A DNA stretch of 21,483 nt from an uncultured Bacilli bacterium (GTDB lineage Bacteria; Bacillota_I; Bacilli_A; RF39; UBA660): assembly GCA_934098375.1 (NCBI GenBank), contig CAKOOC010000020.1:1-21483 (forward strand), read 5' to 3'. The translations under genes were made by a program, and so were the position numbers. Below are positions 1-9,310 of this stretch, piece after piece. How positions within the stretch are numbered: the stretch's first letter is position 1; each line of letters begins with the position of its first letter. Below the pieces are notes generated by a model, which was given only the letters and a program-made list of their open reading frames with translations, was not told where the DNA came from and searched no databases.

Positions 1-35
1 AAGCTGGAAGCAAATTAAAAGACGCTTTAAACTAA
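1..35 (+). CDS. 3' end of an upstream gene (partial), possibly rplL
   Basis: The third frame reads AGSKLKDALN and then TAA at 33-35, followed 13 bases later by a clear terminator, so this is the likely tail of a real gene. In Bacillus subtilis the gene before the YbxB-type methyltransferase and rpoB is rplL (ribosomal protein L7/L12), and an AG-x-K near the end is compatible with an L7/L12 C-terminus. The last residues do not match the usual ending, however, and ten residues are too few to identify a protein. The rplL suggestion is inference from gene order only. Confidence 0.5.
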   Translation, partial: AGSKLKDALN

Positions 36-48
36 TTTAACGATTATA

Positions 49-75
49 AAAAAAGAGGAATTTCCTCTTTTTTAT
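49..75 (+). terminator. Rho-independent terminator of the upstream gene
   Basis: An 11-bp perfect stem pairs 49-59 (AAAAAAGAGGA) with 63-73 (TCCTCTTTTTT) around a 3-base loop. The 3' arm ends in a run of six T. It closes the upstream transcript, so the surface-protein gene that follows is expressed separately. Confidence 0.85.
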
Positions 76-87
76 TTGCTTTAATAA

Positions 88-96
88 TGTTATAAT
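88..96 (+). promoter_or_regulatory. Extended -10 promoter for the surface-protein gene
   Basis: TG-T-TATAAT (TG at 88-89, TATAAT at 91-96) is a full extended -10 element. At the expected distance the -35 region is only the T-run of the upstream terminator, so the extended -10 would carry recognition. Transcription would start near 103, just before the ribosome binding site GGGTG at 105-109. Confidence 0.55.
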
Positions 97-118
97 TAAT
101 TATAGGGTGTGATGCTAA

Positions 119-1231
119 TTGGAAGATGTAAGAAGAACTAAAAATATATATTATATTTTAATAGGTGTAGTAATTTTTATAGTGGCTGTAGTCAGTTTAT
201 CATATGCATTTTTTGTTTCTCAAGTAAGTAATAATGAATCAACTAGTACTATTACAGGTGAAGCAGCTAACTTAAATATTATTTTTAAAGAAGGTTCAGA
301 AATTATTGAGGATAAGGCTATTTTTCCGGGTTGGGAAGCAACTAAAACTTTTAGTGTTGAAAATCCAGGTAACAGCCTTGGCGAATATGTCATATATATT
401 TATGATGTGGTAAATGAATTGATGGATGGAAGTATAGTATTTGAAATTACAAGTAATAGTAGTGGGGCAAAAGAGTTTGCAGAACAGTCATTGCCAAGTT
501 TTAATACAATACTATATCCGGATAATGATGCAAGCCAGAATCCTAATATAAAAATAGAAGGAAAAGCAGTACATACATATACATTAACAGTACGTTATGT
601 TAATTTTGAAAATATTAATCAATATCCAGATGCCGGTAAAACTTTTTCTTTTAAAGTAGGAATAAAGAAAAGTGCTAAGAGTCATTCTGTGACTAATTTA
701 ATTGCTAATGGTAGTTTTGAAAATGGTATAACAGGATGGACTGCTTCTGGAGGCACATTTACAACAAGTAATACATATAAAAAGTTTGGCACATATTCAT
801 TAAGAAATTATCACCAAGCACAATGGAGTCTAGCAAGAGAAACTATCGCGGGATATGCTAATCATGTTTATTATACAAACTTGTGGATGTATTCAGCTAA
901 TACAGGAGAAAAAGGTTGTTATACAGAATACAGTCCTACTTGGCTGGAGTCAGGTACTAGAAAATATGCAATTCAACCAGCCTTAAGACAAACAACCGCT
1001 AATGTTTGGGAATTTAAATCAGGATATTATGATTTAAACTTATCACATGATTATAATATTTGGTATTCTGTTTGTGTATATGATGGAACGGATGGTGCTC
1101 AAGACTGCTACTGTGATGGGGTAATGTTAATTGATTTATCGGCTGATTTTGGGGATGATTTACCAAATCAAAACTGGTGTGATAAGTATTTAACATATTT
1201 TGATAGTGGGTCTAAAGATTTTTATTATTAA
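119..1231 (+). CDS. TasA/camelysin-like exported surface protein with C-terminal carbohydrate-binding-like module
   Basis: 370 residues from a TTG start. GGGTG lies 9 bases upstream, and the nearby ATG at 112 is in another frame that stops quickly. Residues about 11-32 form one hydrophobic segment ending LSYAFFV, the N-terminal pattern of TasA/camelysin-family proteins exported through SipW-type signal peptidase. Residues 33 to about 190 carry the family pattern (GEAANL, then FPGW and KTFSVEN) and resemble a beta-sandwich. From about 195 a second module begins LIANGSFENG-ITGW and ends LIDLSADFG with a WCDKY motif, as in CBM4/9-like modules of phage tail and surface proteins. It has five cysteines, all in this half. 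A paralog starts at 21155. The likely location is the cell surface, perhaps as a fibre or adhesin, but the ligand is unknown. It sits between the probable ribosomal-protein gene and the RNA polymerase block as a separate transcription unit. The family call is by eye. Confidence 0.75.
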   Translation: MEDVRRTKNIYYILIGVVIFIVAVVSLSYAFFVSQVSNNESTSTITGEAANLNIIFKEGSEIIEDKAIFPGWEATKTFSVENPGNSLGEYVIYIYDVVNELMDGSIVFEITSNSSGAKEFAEQSLPSFNTILYPDNDASQNPNIKIEGKAVHTYTLTVRYVNFENINQYPDAGKTFSFKVGIKKSAKSHSVTNLIANGSFENGITGWTASGGTFTTSNTYKKFGTYSLRNYHQAQWSLARETIAGYANHVYYTNLWMYSANTGEKGCYTEYSPTWLESGTRKYAIQPALRQTTANVWEFKSGYYDLNLSHDYNIWYSVCVYDGTDGAQDCYCDGVMLIDLSADFGDDLPNQNWCDKYLTYFDSGSKDFYY

Positions 1232-1255
1232 AATCTTATCTTCGGATAAGATTTT
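1230..1255 (+). terminator. Terminator with C(TTCG)G tetraloop after the surface-protein gene
   Basis: An 11-bp perfect stem pairs AAAATCTTATC (1230-1240) with GATAAGATTTT (1245-1255), closed by the very stable C(UUCG)G tetraloop (loop 1241-1244). It begins inside the stop codon. The T-run is short, but the A-rich 5' arm and T-rich 3' arm would allow it to work in both directions. Confidence 0.75.
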
Positions 1256-1275
1256 ATACTTTAAGGGGATGAATT

Positions 1276-1869
1276 ATGCAATACTTTGATAATAATGAAA
1301 ATTTAAAAAGTGAACTTAGAATTTTAAATTATAAGTATGAAAATTATAATTTAAAGTTTTATAGTGATTTAGGTGTTTTTTCTAAAGATAAAATAGATGA
1401 GGGAAGTAAATTATTATTAGAAACATACATTAAATATGGAAAAAAAGAGAAAAAAATTCTAGATGTTGGATGTGGAATTGGTTTTCTAGGTATTTCTTTA
1501 AATAAGATAATGGGTGCTAGTGTTGATATGATTGATATTAATAATAGGGCACTACATTTAACGAAAATGAATTTAAAAGAAAATAAGGCAGAAGGAAAAG
1601 TTTTTGTTTCAAATATTTATGAAAATGTAAAGGAAGTTTATGATGTTATTATTACTAATCCGCCAATAAGAGCTGGTAAAAAAGTTTATTTAACTATTAT
1701 AAATGAATCGTTTAATTATTTAACTAAAGATGGTGAGTTATGGTTTGTAATGAGAACTAATCATGGAGTTAAAACAGTAGTAAAAAATCTTAAGAATTTA
1801 GCAGATGTTAAAGTTTTAGAAAAAAATTGTGGGTTTTATGTAGTTTTTGCGAAAAAAACGTTGACATAA
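1276..1869 (+). CDS. Class I SAM-dependent methyltransferase, RsmC/YbxB-like
   Basis: 197 residues with ATG preceded by AAGGGG at 1263-1268. Motif I is DVGCGIG (residues 63-69), an acidic residue follows at D87 (end of strand 2), and the catalytic motif NPP with following IRAGK is at 128-135. NPPxRxGK is typical of the RsmC family, which methylates N2 of a guanine in 16S rRNA. In B. subtilis its relative YbxB sits directly before rpoB, as here. The length matches YbxB and the single-domain half of E. coli RsmC. No clear promoter was found between it and the terminator at 1230-1255, so it may be expressed by readthrough of that weak terminator. Its last codons contain the rpoBC promoter. The methyltransferase call is secure; the exact rRNA target is inferred. 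Confidence 0.85.
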   Translation: MQYFDNNENLKSELRILNYKYENYNLKFYSDLGVFSKDKIDEGSKLLLETYIKYGKKEKKILDVGCGIGFLGISLNKIMGASVDMIDINNRALHLTKMNLKENKAEGKVFVSNIYENVKEVYDVIITNPPIRAGKKVYLTIINESFNYLTKDGELWFVMRTNHGVKTVVKNLKNLADVKVLEKNCGFYVVFAKKTLT

Positions 1870-1890
1870 GGCTCTTTTTTTTGATAGAAT
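1861..1890 (+). promoter_or_regulatory. Sigma-A-type promoter for rpoBC
   Basis: TTGACA (1861-1866) is a perfect -35 box, followed by an 18-base spacer and TAGAAT (1885-1890). A TG one base before the -10 makes it an extended -10 too. The -35 overlaps the last three codons and stop of the methyltransferase gene. The start would be near 1897, giving a leader of about 65 bases that can form a small hairpin (CCTCT 1908-1912 with AGAGG 1917-1921). Confidence 0.8.
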
Positions 1891-1961
1891 TTTAGATTGG
1901 AACTGTCCCTCTTTTTAGAGGAAAATAATTCTAAAAAATATATTGTTTGGGGTGAAAATAA

Positions 1962-4900
1962 GTGGCATACAAAACAGCTAAATTTGGTGACCATAGGGAA
2001 AGAGTTACTTTCTCTAAAACTACGAACAACTTTGAGCTTACAGATTTATTAGATATTCAAAAGAAATCATACCAGTGGTTTCTAGAAAGTGGAATAAAAG
2101 AGGTTTTTGATGACTTGTTTCCTGTTGAAAGTTTCACCGGAAATATATCACTAGAATTTGGTGATTATTCTTTTGATGAGCCTAGATATTCAATTAAGGA
2201 ATCTAAGGAACGTATGGTAACATATGCGGCTCCTTTAAAAGTTCAAGCAAGAGTATTTATCCACGAAACTGGTGAAGTTAAAGAGCAAGAAGTCTTTTTA
2301 GGAGACATGCCTTTAATGACAGAAGCCGGAACATTTATTATTAATGGTGTTGAAAGAGTTATTCAATCTCAATTAGTAAGAAGTCCATCTATTTATTTTA
2401 AAAAAGAAGTAGATAAAAATGGACGTCATGTTGTTTCTGGAGAAATAATTCCTAATAAAGGGACTTGGTTAGAATTTGAATTAGATGCTAGAGACGTAAT
2501 TTATGTTAGAATTGATAGAACTAGAAAAGTACCGGTTACAACAATGCTTAGAGCATTAGGTTTATCTAGTGATGAAGCAATTAAAGAAGTATTTGGCGAT
2601 AATAGATTTATTCAAAATACTTTAGAAAAAGATAGTACAAAAAATACGGATGAAGCATTAATTGAAATTTATGAAAAATTAAAACCAGGTGAACCAGCAA
2701 CACTTGATAGTGCTAAGAACCAATTAATCGTAAGATTCTTTGATCGTTTTAGATATGATTTAGCTAAAGTAGGACGTTATAAATTCAATAAAAAATTAAA
2801 CGTACTAGATAGACTACTAGGTCAAACCCTTGCAGAAAATTTAAAAACTGGCAAAAAAATTATCGCTAAAGAAGGCGAAAAGATTGATAAGAAGCGTTTA
2901 GAAGAATTAAGACCTTATTTTGAAAACGGACTAAATGTTAAAGAAGTAACAATTAACGAAGAACTAGATGAATTTAATAAAATTCAAGAAGTTTTAGTTA
3001 AAGATATTAATAATGAGAATAATAAAATTAAAATTATTGGTAATGATCAAAGCATTGATTCAAAGAGATTAACAATTAGTGATTTCTATGCCGCTGTAAG
3101 TTATTATTTAAACTTACTTGATGATATTGGTAATATTGATGAAATAGATCATTTAGGAAATAGACGTGTACGTCAAGTTGGAGAACTAATCCAAGGACAG
3201 TTTAGAGTAGGTATGGCTCGTATGGAAAGGGTTATTCGTGAAAGAATGACAACTCAAGAAATTGATGCTGTTACACCTAAATCGTTAATTAATATAAGAC
3301 CAGTTACGGCGTCTTTAAAAGAATTCTTTGGATCAAGTCAGTTATCTAAGTTCATGGATCAAATTAACCCAATTGCTGAGTTAACTGATAAACGTCGTCT
3401 TTCATCTTTAGGGCCAGGTGGACTTTCAAGAGATCGTGCTGGTATGGATGTAAGAGATGTTAACGTATCTCACTATGGACGTATTTGTCCAATCGAATCT
3501 CCAGAAGGAGCAAATATCGGTTTAATTACTTCTCTTGCTTCTTATGCGAAGATTAATGAGTATGGTTTTATTACAACTCCTTATAGAAAAGTTGTTGATA
3601 AACATATAACTGATGAAGTAGTTTATTTAACTGCTGATGAAGAAGCAGATTATTATATTTCACAAGCAACAATTAATATTGATAAAGATAATAACATTTT
3701 AGATGATGAAGTAGTTGCTCGTTTAAATGGTGAAAATGTTAAATGTAAGAGTAGTGAAGTTAACTTTATAGATGTTTCACCAAGTCAAATTGTATCTATT
3801 ACAACAAGTTGTATTCCATTTTTAGATCATGATGACGCGCGTCGTGCACTTATGGGTTCAAACATGCAAAGACAAGCAGTACCACTACTTAAAACAGAAG
3901 CTCCTATTGTTGGAACTGGTGTTGAATATATTGCGGCAAGAGATTCAGGTTCAACAATTGTTGCCAAAGCTGATGGTGTAGTTGAATATGCTGATTCTAA
4001 AAAGATTATTGTTAAAAATGCTAAAGGTAAAGATGAATATTATTTAGCAAACTTTGAAAGAAGTAATGCAGAAAGTAATATTTCTCATAATCCAATTGTT
4101 AAAAAAGGTGATAAAGTTCATAGAGGAGAAGTTATTGCTGATGGACCTTCAACTGATAAAGGTGAACTAGCTTTAGGTAAAAACATGGTTGTAGCATTTA
4201 TGACATGTAATGGTTATAACTATGAAGATGCTGTTGTATTAAATGAAAGATTAGTAAAAGATGATGTTTATACATCACTTCATATTGAACATTATGATAT
4301 AGATTGTCGTGATACTAAATTAGGGCCAGAGGAAATTACAAGAGATATTCCAAATGTTTCAGAAGAAGCAAGAAAAAATCTAGATGCTAATGGTATTGTA
4401 AGAATTGGTACTGAAGTAAATGAAGGAGATATTTTAGTTGGTAAAGTAACTCCAAAAGGAATGCAAGAACTTACTAGTGAAGAAAAATTATTACATGCTA
4501 TCTTTGGTGAAAAGACTAGAGAAGTTAGGGATACTTCACTTAGAGTTGCTCATGGTGCTGATGGTATAGTACATGATATTAAAGTATATACAAAAGAAAA
4601 TTCTGATGAACTTCCAGCAGGAGTTTCTAAAATAATTCGTGTTTATATTATTCAAAAACGTAAAATTCAAGTTGGAGATAAAATGTCAGGACGTCATGGT
4701 AATAAAGGTGTTATTTCCCTTATTTTACCAGAAGAAGATATGCCATATTTACCAGATGGTACTCCAGTAGATATTGTATTAAATCCACAAGGTGTTCCAT
4801 CACGTATGAATTTAGGACAAATTTTAGAATTACACTTAGGTATGGCTGGCAAAAAGTTAGGTTTACATTATGCAACACCAGTATTTGATGGTGCAAGTGT

Positions 4901-5609
4901 AGATGAAATTAAAGAACAAATGGCTAATGCAGGAATGGATCCTGATGGTAAAACTGATTTATATAACGGTCGCACAGGCGAAAAGTTTGAAAATAGAGTT
5001 GCTGTTGGAGTAATGTACATGATTAAATTACATCACATGGTTGATGATAAGATTCATGCTCGTTCTACAGGTCCTTATTCATTAGTAACACAACAACCAC
5101 TTGGTGGTAAGGCACAATTTGGTGGTCAAAGATTTGGTGAAATGGAAGTTTGGGCATTATATGCTTATGGTGCTGCTCATGTTTTACAAGAAATCTTAAC
5201 AGTTAAATCTGATGATGTTATTGGACGTGTTAAAGTTTATGAAGCCTTAGTTAAAGGTAAACCAGTAACGGGTGCCGGAATGCCAGAATCATTTAGAGTT
5301 TTAATTAAAGAATTCCAAGCATTAGGATTAAATGTAGAAATGATTGATCAAAATGATGTAGCTCATGAACTTAAAGAACTTGAAGAAGATGAAGATGAGA
5401 GTTCTGATGCTATTACAATCGATGAAATAGATATTAAAACTGGTGAAGTTAAAAATATGGATGTAGAAGAACCAGAAAAAGAAGCTGCACCTCTTGATTC
5501 TTTAGATAATGAATTTGACGATGAAGATGATGATTTTGATGAAGAACCAAATGCAGAAGATTTAGAAGAAATCGAAGATGAAGGTTTTGATGAAGGGGAT
5601 GAATTATAA
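1962..5609 (+). CDS. rpoB: DNA-directed RNA polymerase subunit beta
   Basis: 1215 residues. The GTG start at 1962 is supported by GGGGTGA at 1949-1955 and by the family-like N-terminus MAYKTAKFG with HRERVTFSKT. It is the beta subunit of RNA polymerase, forming half of the active-site cleft. Landmarks seen are the rifampicin region beginning GSSQLSKFMDQ, the YGRICPIESPEG block, DKMSGRHGNKG near the active site, and QPLGGKAQFGGQRFGEMEVWAL near the end. At the positions of E. coli Q513 and H526 it has K463 and D476, both substitutions associated with rifampicin resistance. The last 77 residues (1139-1215) are very acidic, with 40 Asp or Glu, and may act electrostatically. The stop overlaps the rpoC start by one base (TAATG), indicating translational coupling. 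Confidence 0.99.
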   Translation: MAYKTAKFGDHRERVTFSKTTNNFELTDLLDIQKKSYQWFLESGIKEVFDDLFPVESFTGNISLEFGDYSFDEPRYSIKESKERMVTYAAPLKVQARVFIHETGEVKEQEVFLGDMPLMTEAGTFIINGVERVIQSQLVRSPSIYFKKEVDKNGRHVVSGEIIPNKGTWLEFELDARDVIYVRIDRTRKVPVTTMLRALGLSSDEAIKEVFGDNRFIQNTLEKDSTKNTDEALIEIYEKLKPGEPATLDSAKNQLIVRFFDRFRYDLAKVGRYKFNKKLNVLDRLLGQTLAENLKTGKKIIAKEGEKIDKKRLEELRPYFENGLNVKEVTINEELDEFNKIQEVLVKDINNENNKIKIIGNDQSIDSKRLTISDFYAAVSYYLNLLDDIGNIDEIDHLGNRRVRQVGELIQGQFRVGMARMERVIRERMTTQEIDAVTPKSLINIRPVTASLKEFFGSSQLSKFMDQINPIAELTDKRRLSSLGPGGLSRDRAGMDVRDVNVSHYGRICPIESPEGANIGLITSLASYAKINEYGFITTPYRKVVDKHITDEVVYLTADEEADYYISQATINIDKDNNILDDEVVARLNGENVKCKSSEVNFIDVSPSQIVSITTSCIPFLDHDDARRALMGSNMQRQAVPLLKTEAPIVGTGVEYIAARDSGSTIVAKADGVVEYADSKKIIVKNAKGKDEYYLANFERSNAESNISHNPIVKKGDKVHRGEVIADGPSTDKGELALGKNMVVAFMTCNGYNYEDAVVLNERLVKDDVYTSLHIEHYDIDCRDTKLGPEEITRDIPNVSEEARKNLDANGIVRIGTEVNEGDILVGKVTPKGMQELTSEEKLLHAIFGEKTREVRDTSLRVAHGADGIVHDIKVYTKENSDELPAGVSKIIRVYIIQKRKIQVGDKMSGRHGNKGVISLILPEEDMPYLPDGTPVDIVLNPQGVPSRMNLGQILELHLGMAGKKLGLHYATPVFDGASVDEIKEQMANAGMDPDGKTDLYNGRTGEKFENRVAVGVMYMIKLHHMVDDKIHARSTGPYSLVTQQPLGGKAQFGGQRFGEMEVWALYAYGAAHVLQEILTVKSDDVIGRVKVYEALVKGKPVTGAGMPESFRVLIKEFQALGLNVEMIDQNDVAHELKELEEDEDESSDAITIDEIDIKTGEVKNMDVEEPEKEAAPLDSLDNEFDDEDDDFDEEPNAEDLEEIEDEGFDEGDEL

Positions 5610-8600
5610 TGTTAGAAGTTAATAATATTAAAGGAATAAGAATTTCTATTGCTAGCCCTGAAAAGATAAGAAGTTGGAGTTATGGTGAAGTTAAAAAACC
5701 AGAAACAATAAATTATCGTACATTAAAACCTGAAAGAGATGGCTTATTTTGTGAAAAAATCTTTGGACCAACAAAAGACTTTGAGTGTTCGTGTGGTAAG
5801 TATAAAAGATTAAGATATAAAAATGTAGTATGTGATAGATGCGGAGTAGAAGTTACTCGTTCTAAAGTACGTAGAGAAAGAATGGGACATATTGAACTTG
5901 CTGCTCCTTGCTCTCACATTTGGTTCTTTAAGGGTGTACCATCTAAAATGGGATTAGTTTTAGATATGTCACCAAGAGAACTTGAAGAAGTATTATATTT
6001 CGTAAGTTATGTAGTAATTAATCCAGGTAACGCCCCACTTGAAAAGAAGCAGACATTATCTGATAAAGAATATCGTGCATATTATGAAAAATACGGAAAT
6101 ACTTTTGAAGTAGGTATGGGTGCGGAAGCAATTAAGAAACTACTAAAAGAAGTTGATGTAGATAAAGAAATCGAAGCATTAAGAAAAGAATTAGATGGCG
6201 CTACTGGTCAAAAACGTATTCGTTTAGTTAAGAGATTAGATTGTTTAGTAGCATTCCAGTCTTCTGGTAATAAACCAGAATGGATGGTTCTTGATGTAAT
6301 TCCGGTAATTCCACCAGAATTAAGACCAATGATTCAACTTGATGGTGGTAGATTTGCGACAAGTGATTTAAATGATTTATATCGTCGTATTATTAACCGT
6401 AATAATCGTTTAAAGAAATTACTTGAATTAGGTGCTCCATCAATTATTGTTCAAAATGAAAAACGTATGCTTCAAGAAGCTGTTGATACGTTATTTGATA
6501 ATGGTAGAAGAGGAAGAAGTATATCTGGAGCAGGAAATAGACCACTTAAATCTTTATCAAGTATGCTTAAAGGTAAACAAGGTCGTTTCCGTCAAAACTT
6601 ATTAGGTAAGAGAGTTGACTATTCTGGACGTTCTGTTATCGTAGTTGGACCATCATTAAAAATGTATGAATGTGGTCTTCCTAAAGATATGGCTTTAGAA
6701 TTATTTAAACCACATGTTATTAATGGGTTAGTAGAAAGAGGCCTTGCTCATAATATTAAGGGCGCTAAAAAACTTATTGATAATAAAGATGATTGTGTTT
6801 GGGATGTTGTAGAAGATGTCATTACTGAATACCCAGTAATGCTTAACCGTGCACCAACCTTACATAGACTTGGTATTCAAGCGTTTGAACCTAAGCTAGT
6901 TGGTGGTAAAGCTATTAGATTACACCCATTAGTATGTGCTGCATTTAATGCCGATTTCGATGGTGACCAAATGGCTGTACACGTTCCACTTTCAGAAGAA
7001 GCAAAAGCCGAAGCAAGAATATTAATGCTTGGTGCTAATAATATCTTAAAACCATCAGATGGTAAACCAATCGTTACACCATCACAAGATATGGTTTTAG
7101 GTAACTACTATATTACATTAGAATATGCCGGAGAAGATAACGAAGGCAAGGTTTATAAAAACTCTAACGAAGCAATAATGGCTTACGAAAGAAGAGAAAT
7201 AACTTTACATACTAGAATAGTCTTACCGGTATCATCATTTAAATATAAAATATTTACAGATGATGTTAAAGATAAATATTTGGTAACAACAGCTGGTAAG
7301 TTAATATTTAATGAAATACTTCCTGATAGTTATCCATATATTAATGAACCATCTAAAGATAATATTGAAGGATTTACGCCAAGTAAATATTTCTTAGAAA
7401 TGGGTACAGATATTAAGAAAGCTGTTAGTGAAATGCCTATTACTCCAGCATTTGCGAAAAAAACTTTACAACAAATAATTGCACAAATATTTAAAAGATA
7501 TAAAACAACGGAAACTTCTATGATGCTAGATAGACTTAAAGATTTAGGATTTAAATATTCTACAATTTCTGGTATTACATTTAGTATTATGGATATTATG
7601 ACTAGTGAACATAAAGATGAATTTATTAAAGCTGGCCAAGAAAAAGTTGATAAGATTAATAAACAATTCTCACGTGGTTTAATTACCGATTTAGAAAGAT
7701 ATACATCTGTAGTAGATGTATGGAATGCAGTTAGAAGCCAGGTTGAAGGAGAACTTAAAGAAATAGCGGCTAAAAACCCTAAGAATCCTATCTTCATCAT
7801 GATGACTTCTGGTGCCCGTGGTTCATTAAATCAGTTTACTCAGATGGCTGGTATGCGTGGTTTAATGGCTAAACCAAATGGTGAAGCAGTAGAAATTCCA
7901 ATTACAACTTCACTATATGAAGGACACTCAGTAAACGAATTCTTCTTAAATACACACGGTGCTCGTAAAGGTTCTGCCGATACAGCTTTAAAAACAGCCG
8001 ATTCAGGGTATTTAACAAGAAGATTAGTTGATGTAGGTCAAGATATCATTATTAAAGAAGAAGATTGTAGATGCACTAGTGGTCTAGTTGTTAGTGATTT
8101 TATTGATGATAAAGATGGTTCTGTAATTGAATCAATGCAAGAAAGACTAATTGGTAGATATACTGCTAAAAAGGTAATAAATCCAGAAACTAAAGAAGTT
8201 ATTATTGATAAAAATGAACCAATTACCGAAAGTATTGCATCTAAAATTGCTAAAGCAGGTATTAAATCTGTAGAAATTAGAAGCGTACTTACATGTAAAT
8301 GTGCAAATGGTATTTGCCAAAAATGTTATGGTAATAACTTAGCAACTGGTAACTTAGTTGAAACAGGAGAAGCAGTAGGTATTATGGCTGCTCAATCAAT
8401 TGGTGAACCAGGTACACAGCTTACACTTCGTACATTCCATGCTGGTGGTGTAGCATCTGAAGAAGATATTACACAAGGTTTACCAAGAGTTGAAGAAGTA
8501 TTTGAAGCGAGAACGCCTAAAGGAAAAGCTACTATTTCAGAACTTACTGGTAAAGTTACTAAGATTGATGATGCGAATGGTAAATGGAAAATTACTGTTA

Positions 8601-9310
8601 CAAATGACGTAGAATCAAGAGAACATGTAACTAATTACGGTGCTAAACTAAGAGTAGAACTTAATTCTTTAGTAAATGCTGGTGATAAACTTACTGAAGG
8701 TATTATATCTCCTAAAGAATTACTAGCAGTTACCGATCCAATTACAACACAAGAATATATTTTAAAAGAAATTCAAAAAGTATATAAATCACAAGGTGTT
8801 GATATTGCTGATAAACATGTTGAAGTTATTGCTAGTCGTATGATTAATAAAATGCGTGTTACTGATTCAGGTGATACGGACTTAGTAAATGGGTTAACTG
8901 TTTCAATTAGAGAATTTGCTAATAAAAATAAACCAGTTATTTTAGAAGGTAAAAATCCAGCGAAGGGTTATCCAATTATTTTAGGTATAACTAAATCAAG
9001 TTTAGAAACAGATTCATTCTTATCAGCTGCATCATTCCAAGAAACAACAAGAATTTTAACTGATGCTGCTATTAAGGGTAAAGTTGATCACTTAGCAGGA
9101 TTAAAAGAAAACGTTATTTTAGGTAAATTAATACCAGCAGGAACAGGCGCTAAACAATATTCTGATATAAATATTATGCTGGAAAAAGAATTCTTATCTG
9201 ATGAACCTAGTGAGGTATTAGAAGAAGAATTTATAGATAATAATGATCTAACAGAAGATGCTAATGTTGATGTTGAAACAATAGAAGAGGAAGAAACTAA
9301 TATTGAATAG
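5609..9310 (+). CDS. rpoC: DNA-directed RNA polymerase subunit beta-prime
   Basis: 1233 residues, coupled to rpoB through TAATG. It is the beta-prime subunit, which carries the catalytic metal site. The Mg-binding motif NADFDGDQM is intact (D449, D451, D453). The N-terminal zinc site is C60, C62, C75 and C78, and the second zinc site is C820, C896, C903 and C906; both are complete. The bridge helix/trigger loop region (MAGMRGLMAKPNG, then THGARKG-SADTALKTA) is standard. It is slightly longer than B. subtilis RpoC (about 1199) because of an acidic tail at about 1200-1233. The stop codon lies inside the stem of the operon terminator. Together with rpoB it forms one operon from the promoter at 1861-1890. 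Confidence 0.99.
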   Translation: MLEVNNIKGIRISIASPEKIRSWSYGEVKKPETINYRTLKPERDGLFCEKIFGPTKDFECSCGKYKRLRYKNVVCDRCGVEVTRSKVRRERMGHIELAAPCSHIWFFKGVPSKMGLVLDMSPRELEEVLYFVSYVVINPGNAPLEKKQTLSDKEYRAYYEKYGNTFEVGMGAEAIKKLLKEVDVDKEIEALRKELDGATGQKRIRLVKRLDCLVAFQSSGNKPEWMVLDVIPVIPPELRPMIQLDGGRFATSDLNDLYRRIINRNNRLKKLLELGAPSIIVQNEKRMLQEAVDTLFDNGRRGRSISGAGNRPLKSLSSMLKGKQGRFRQNLLGKRVDYSGRSVIVVGPSLKMYECGLPKDMALELFKPHVINGLVERGLAHNIKGAKKLIDNKDDCVWDVVEDVITEYPVMLNRAPTLHRLGIQAFEPKLVGGKAIRLHPLVCAAFNADFDGDQMAVHVPLSEEAKAEARILMLGANNILKPSDGKPIVTPSQDMVLGNYYITLEYAGEDNEGKVYKNSNEAIMAYERREITLHTRIVLPVSSFKYKIFTDDVKDKYLVTTAGKLIFNEILPDSYPYINEPSKDNIEGFTPSKYFLEMGTDIKKAVSEMPITPAFAKKTLQQIIAQIFKRYKTTETSMMLDRLKDLGFKYSTISGITFSIMDIMTSEHKDEFIKAGQEKVDKINKQFSRGLITDLERYTSVVDVWNAVRSQVEGELKEIAAKNPKNPIFIMMTSGARGSLNQFTQMAGMRGLMAKPNGEAVEIPITTSLYEGHSVNEFFLNTHGARKGSADTALKTADSGYLTRRLVDVGQDIIIKEEDCRCTSGLVVSDFIDDKDGSVIESMQERLIGRYTAKKVINPETKEVIIDKNEPITESIASKIAKAGIKSVEIRSVLTCKCANGICQKCYGNNLATGNLVETGEAVGIMAAQSIGEPGTQLTLRTFHAGGVASEEDITQGLPRVEEVFEARTPKGKATISELTGKVTKIDDANGKWKITVTNDVESREHVTNYGAKLRVELNSLVNAGDKLTEGIISPKELLAVTDPITTQEYILKEIQKVYKSQGVDIADKHVEVIASRMINKMRVTDSGDTDLVNGLTVSIREFANKNKPVILEGKNPAKGYPIILGITKSSLETDSFLSAASFQETTRILTDAAIKGKVDHLAGLKENVILGKLIPAGTGAKQYSDINIMLEKEFLSDEPSEVLEEEFIDNNDLTEDANVDVETIEEEETNIE

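Noticed and set aside
7330..7800. A 156-codon open frame on the minus strand inside rpoC
   Set aside because: It lies wholly within a highly conserved coding region, has no ribosome binding site or promoter, and its translation has no recognisable domain. It is a shadow of rpoC codon usage.
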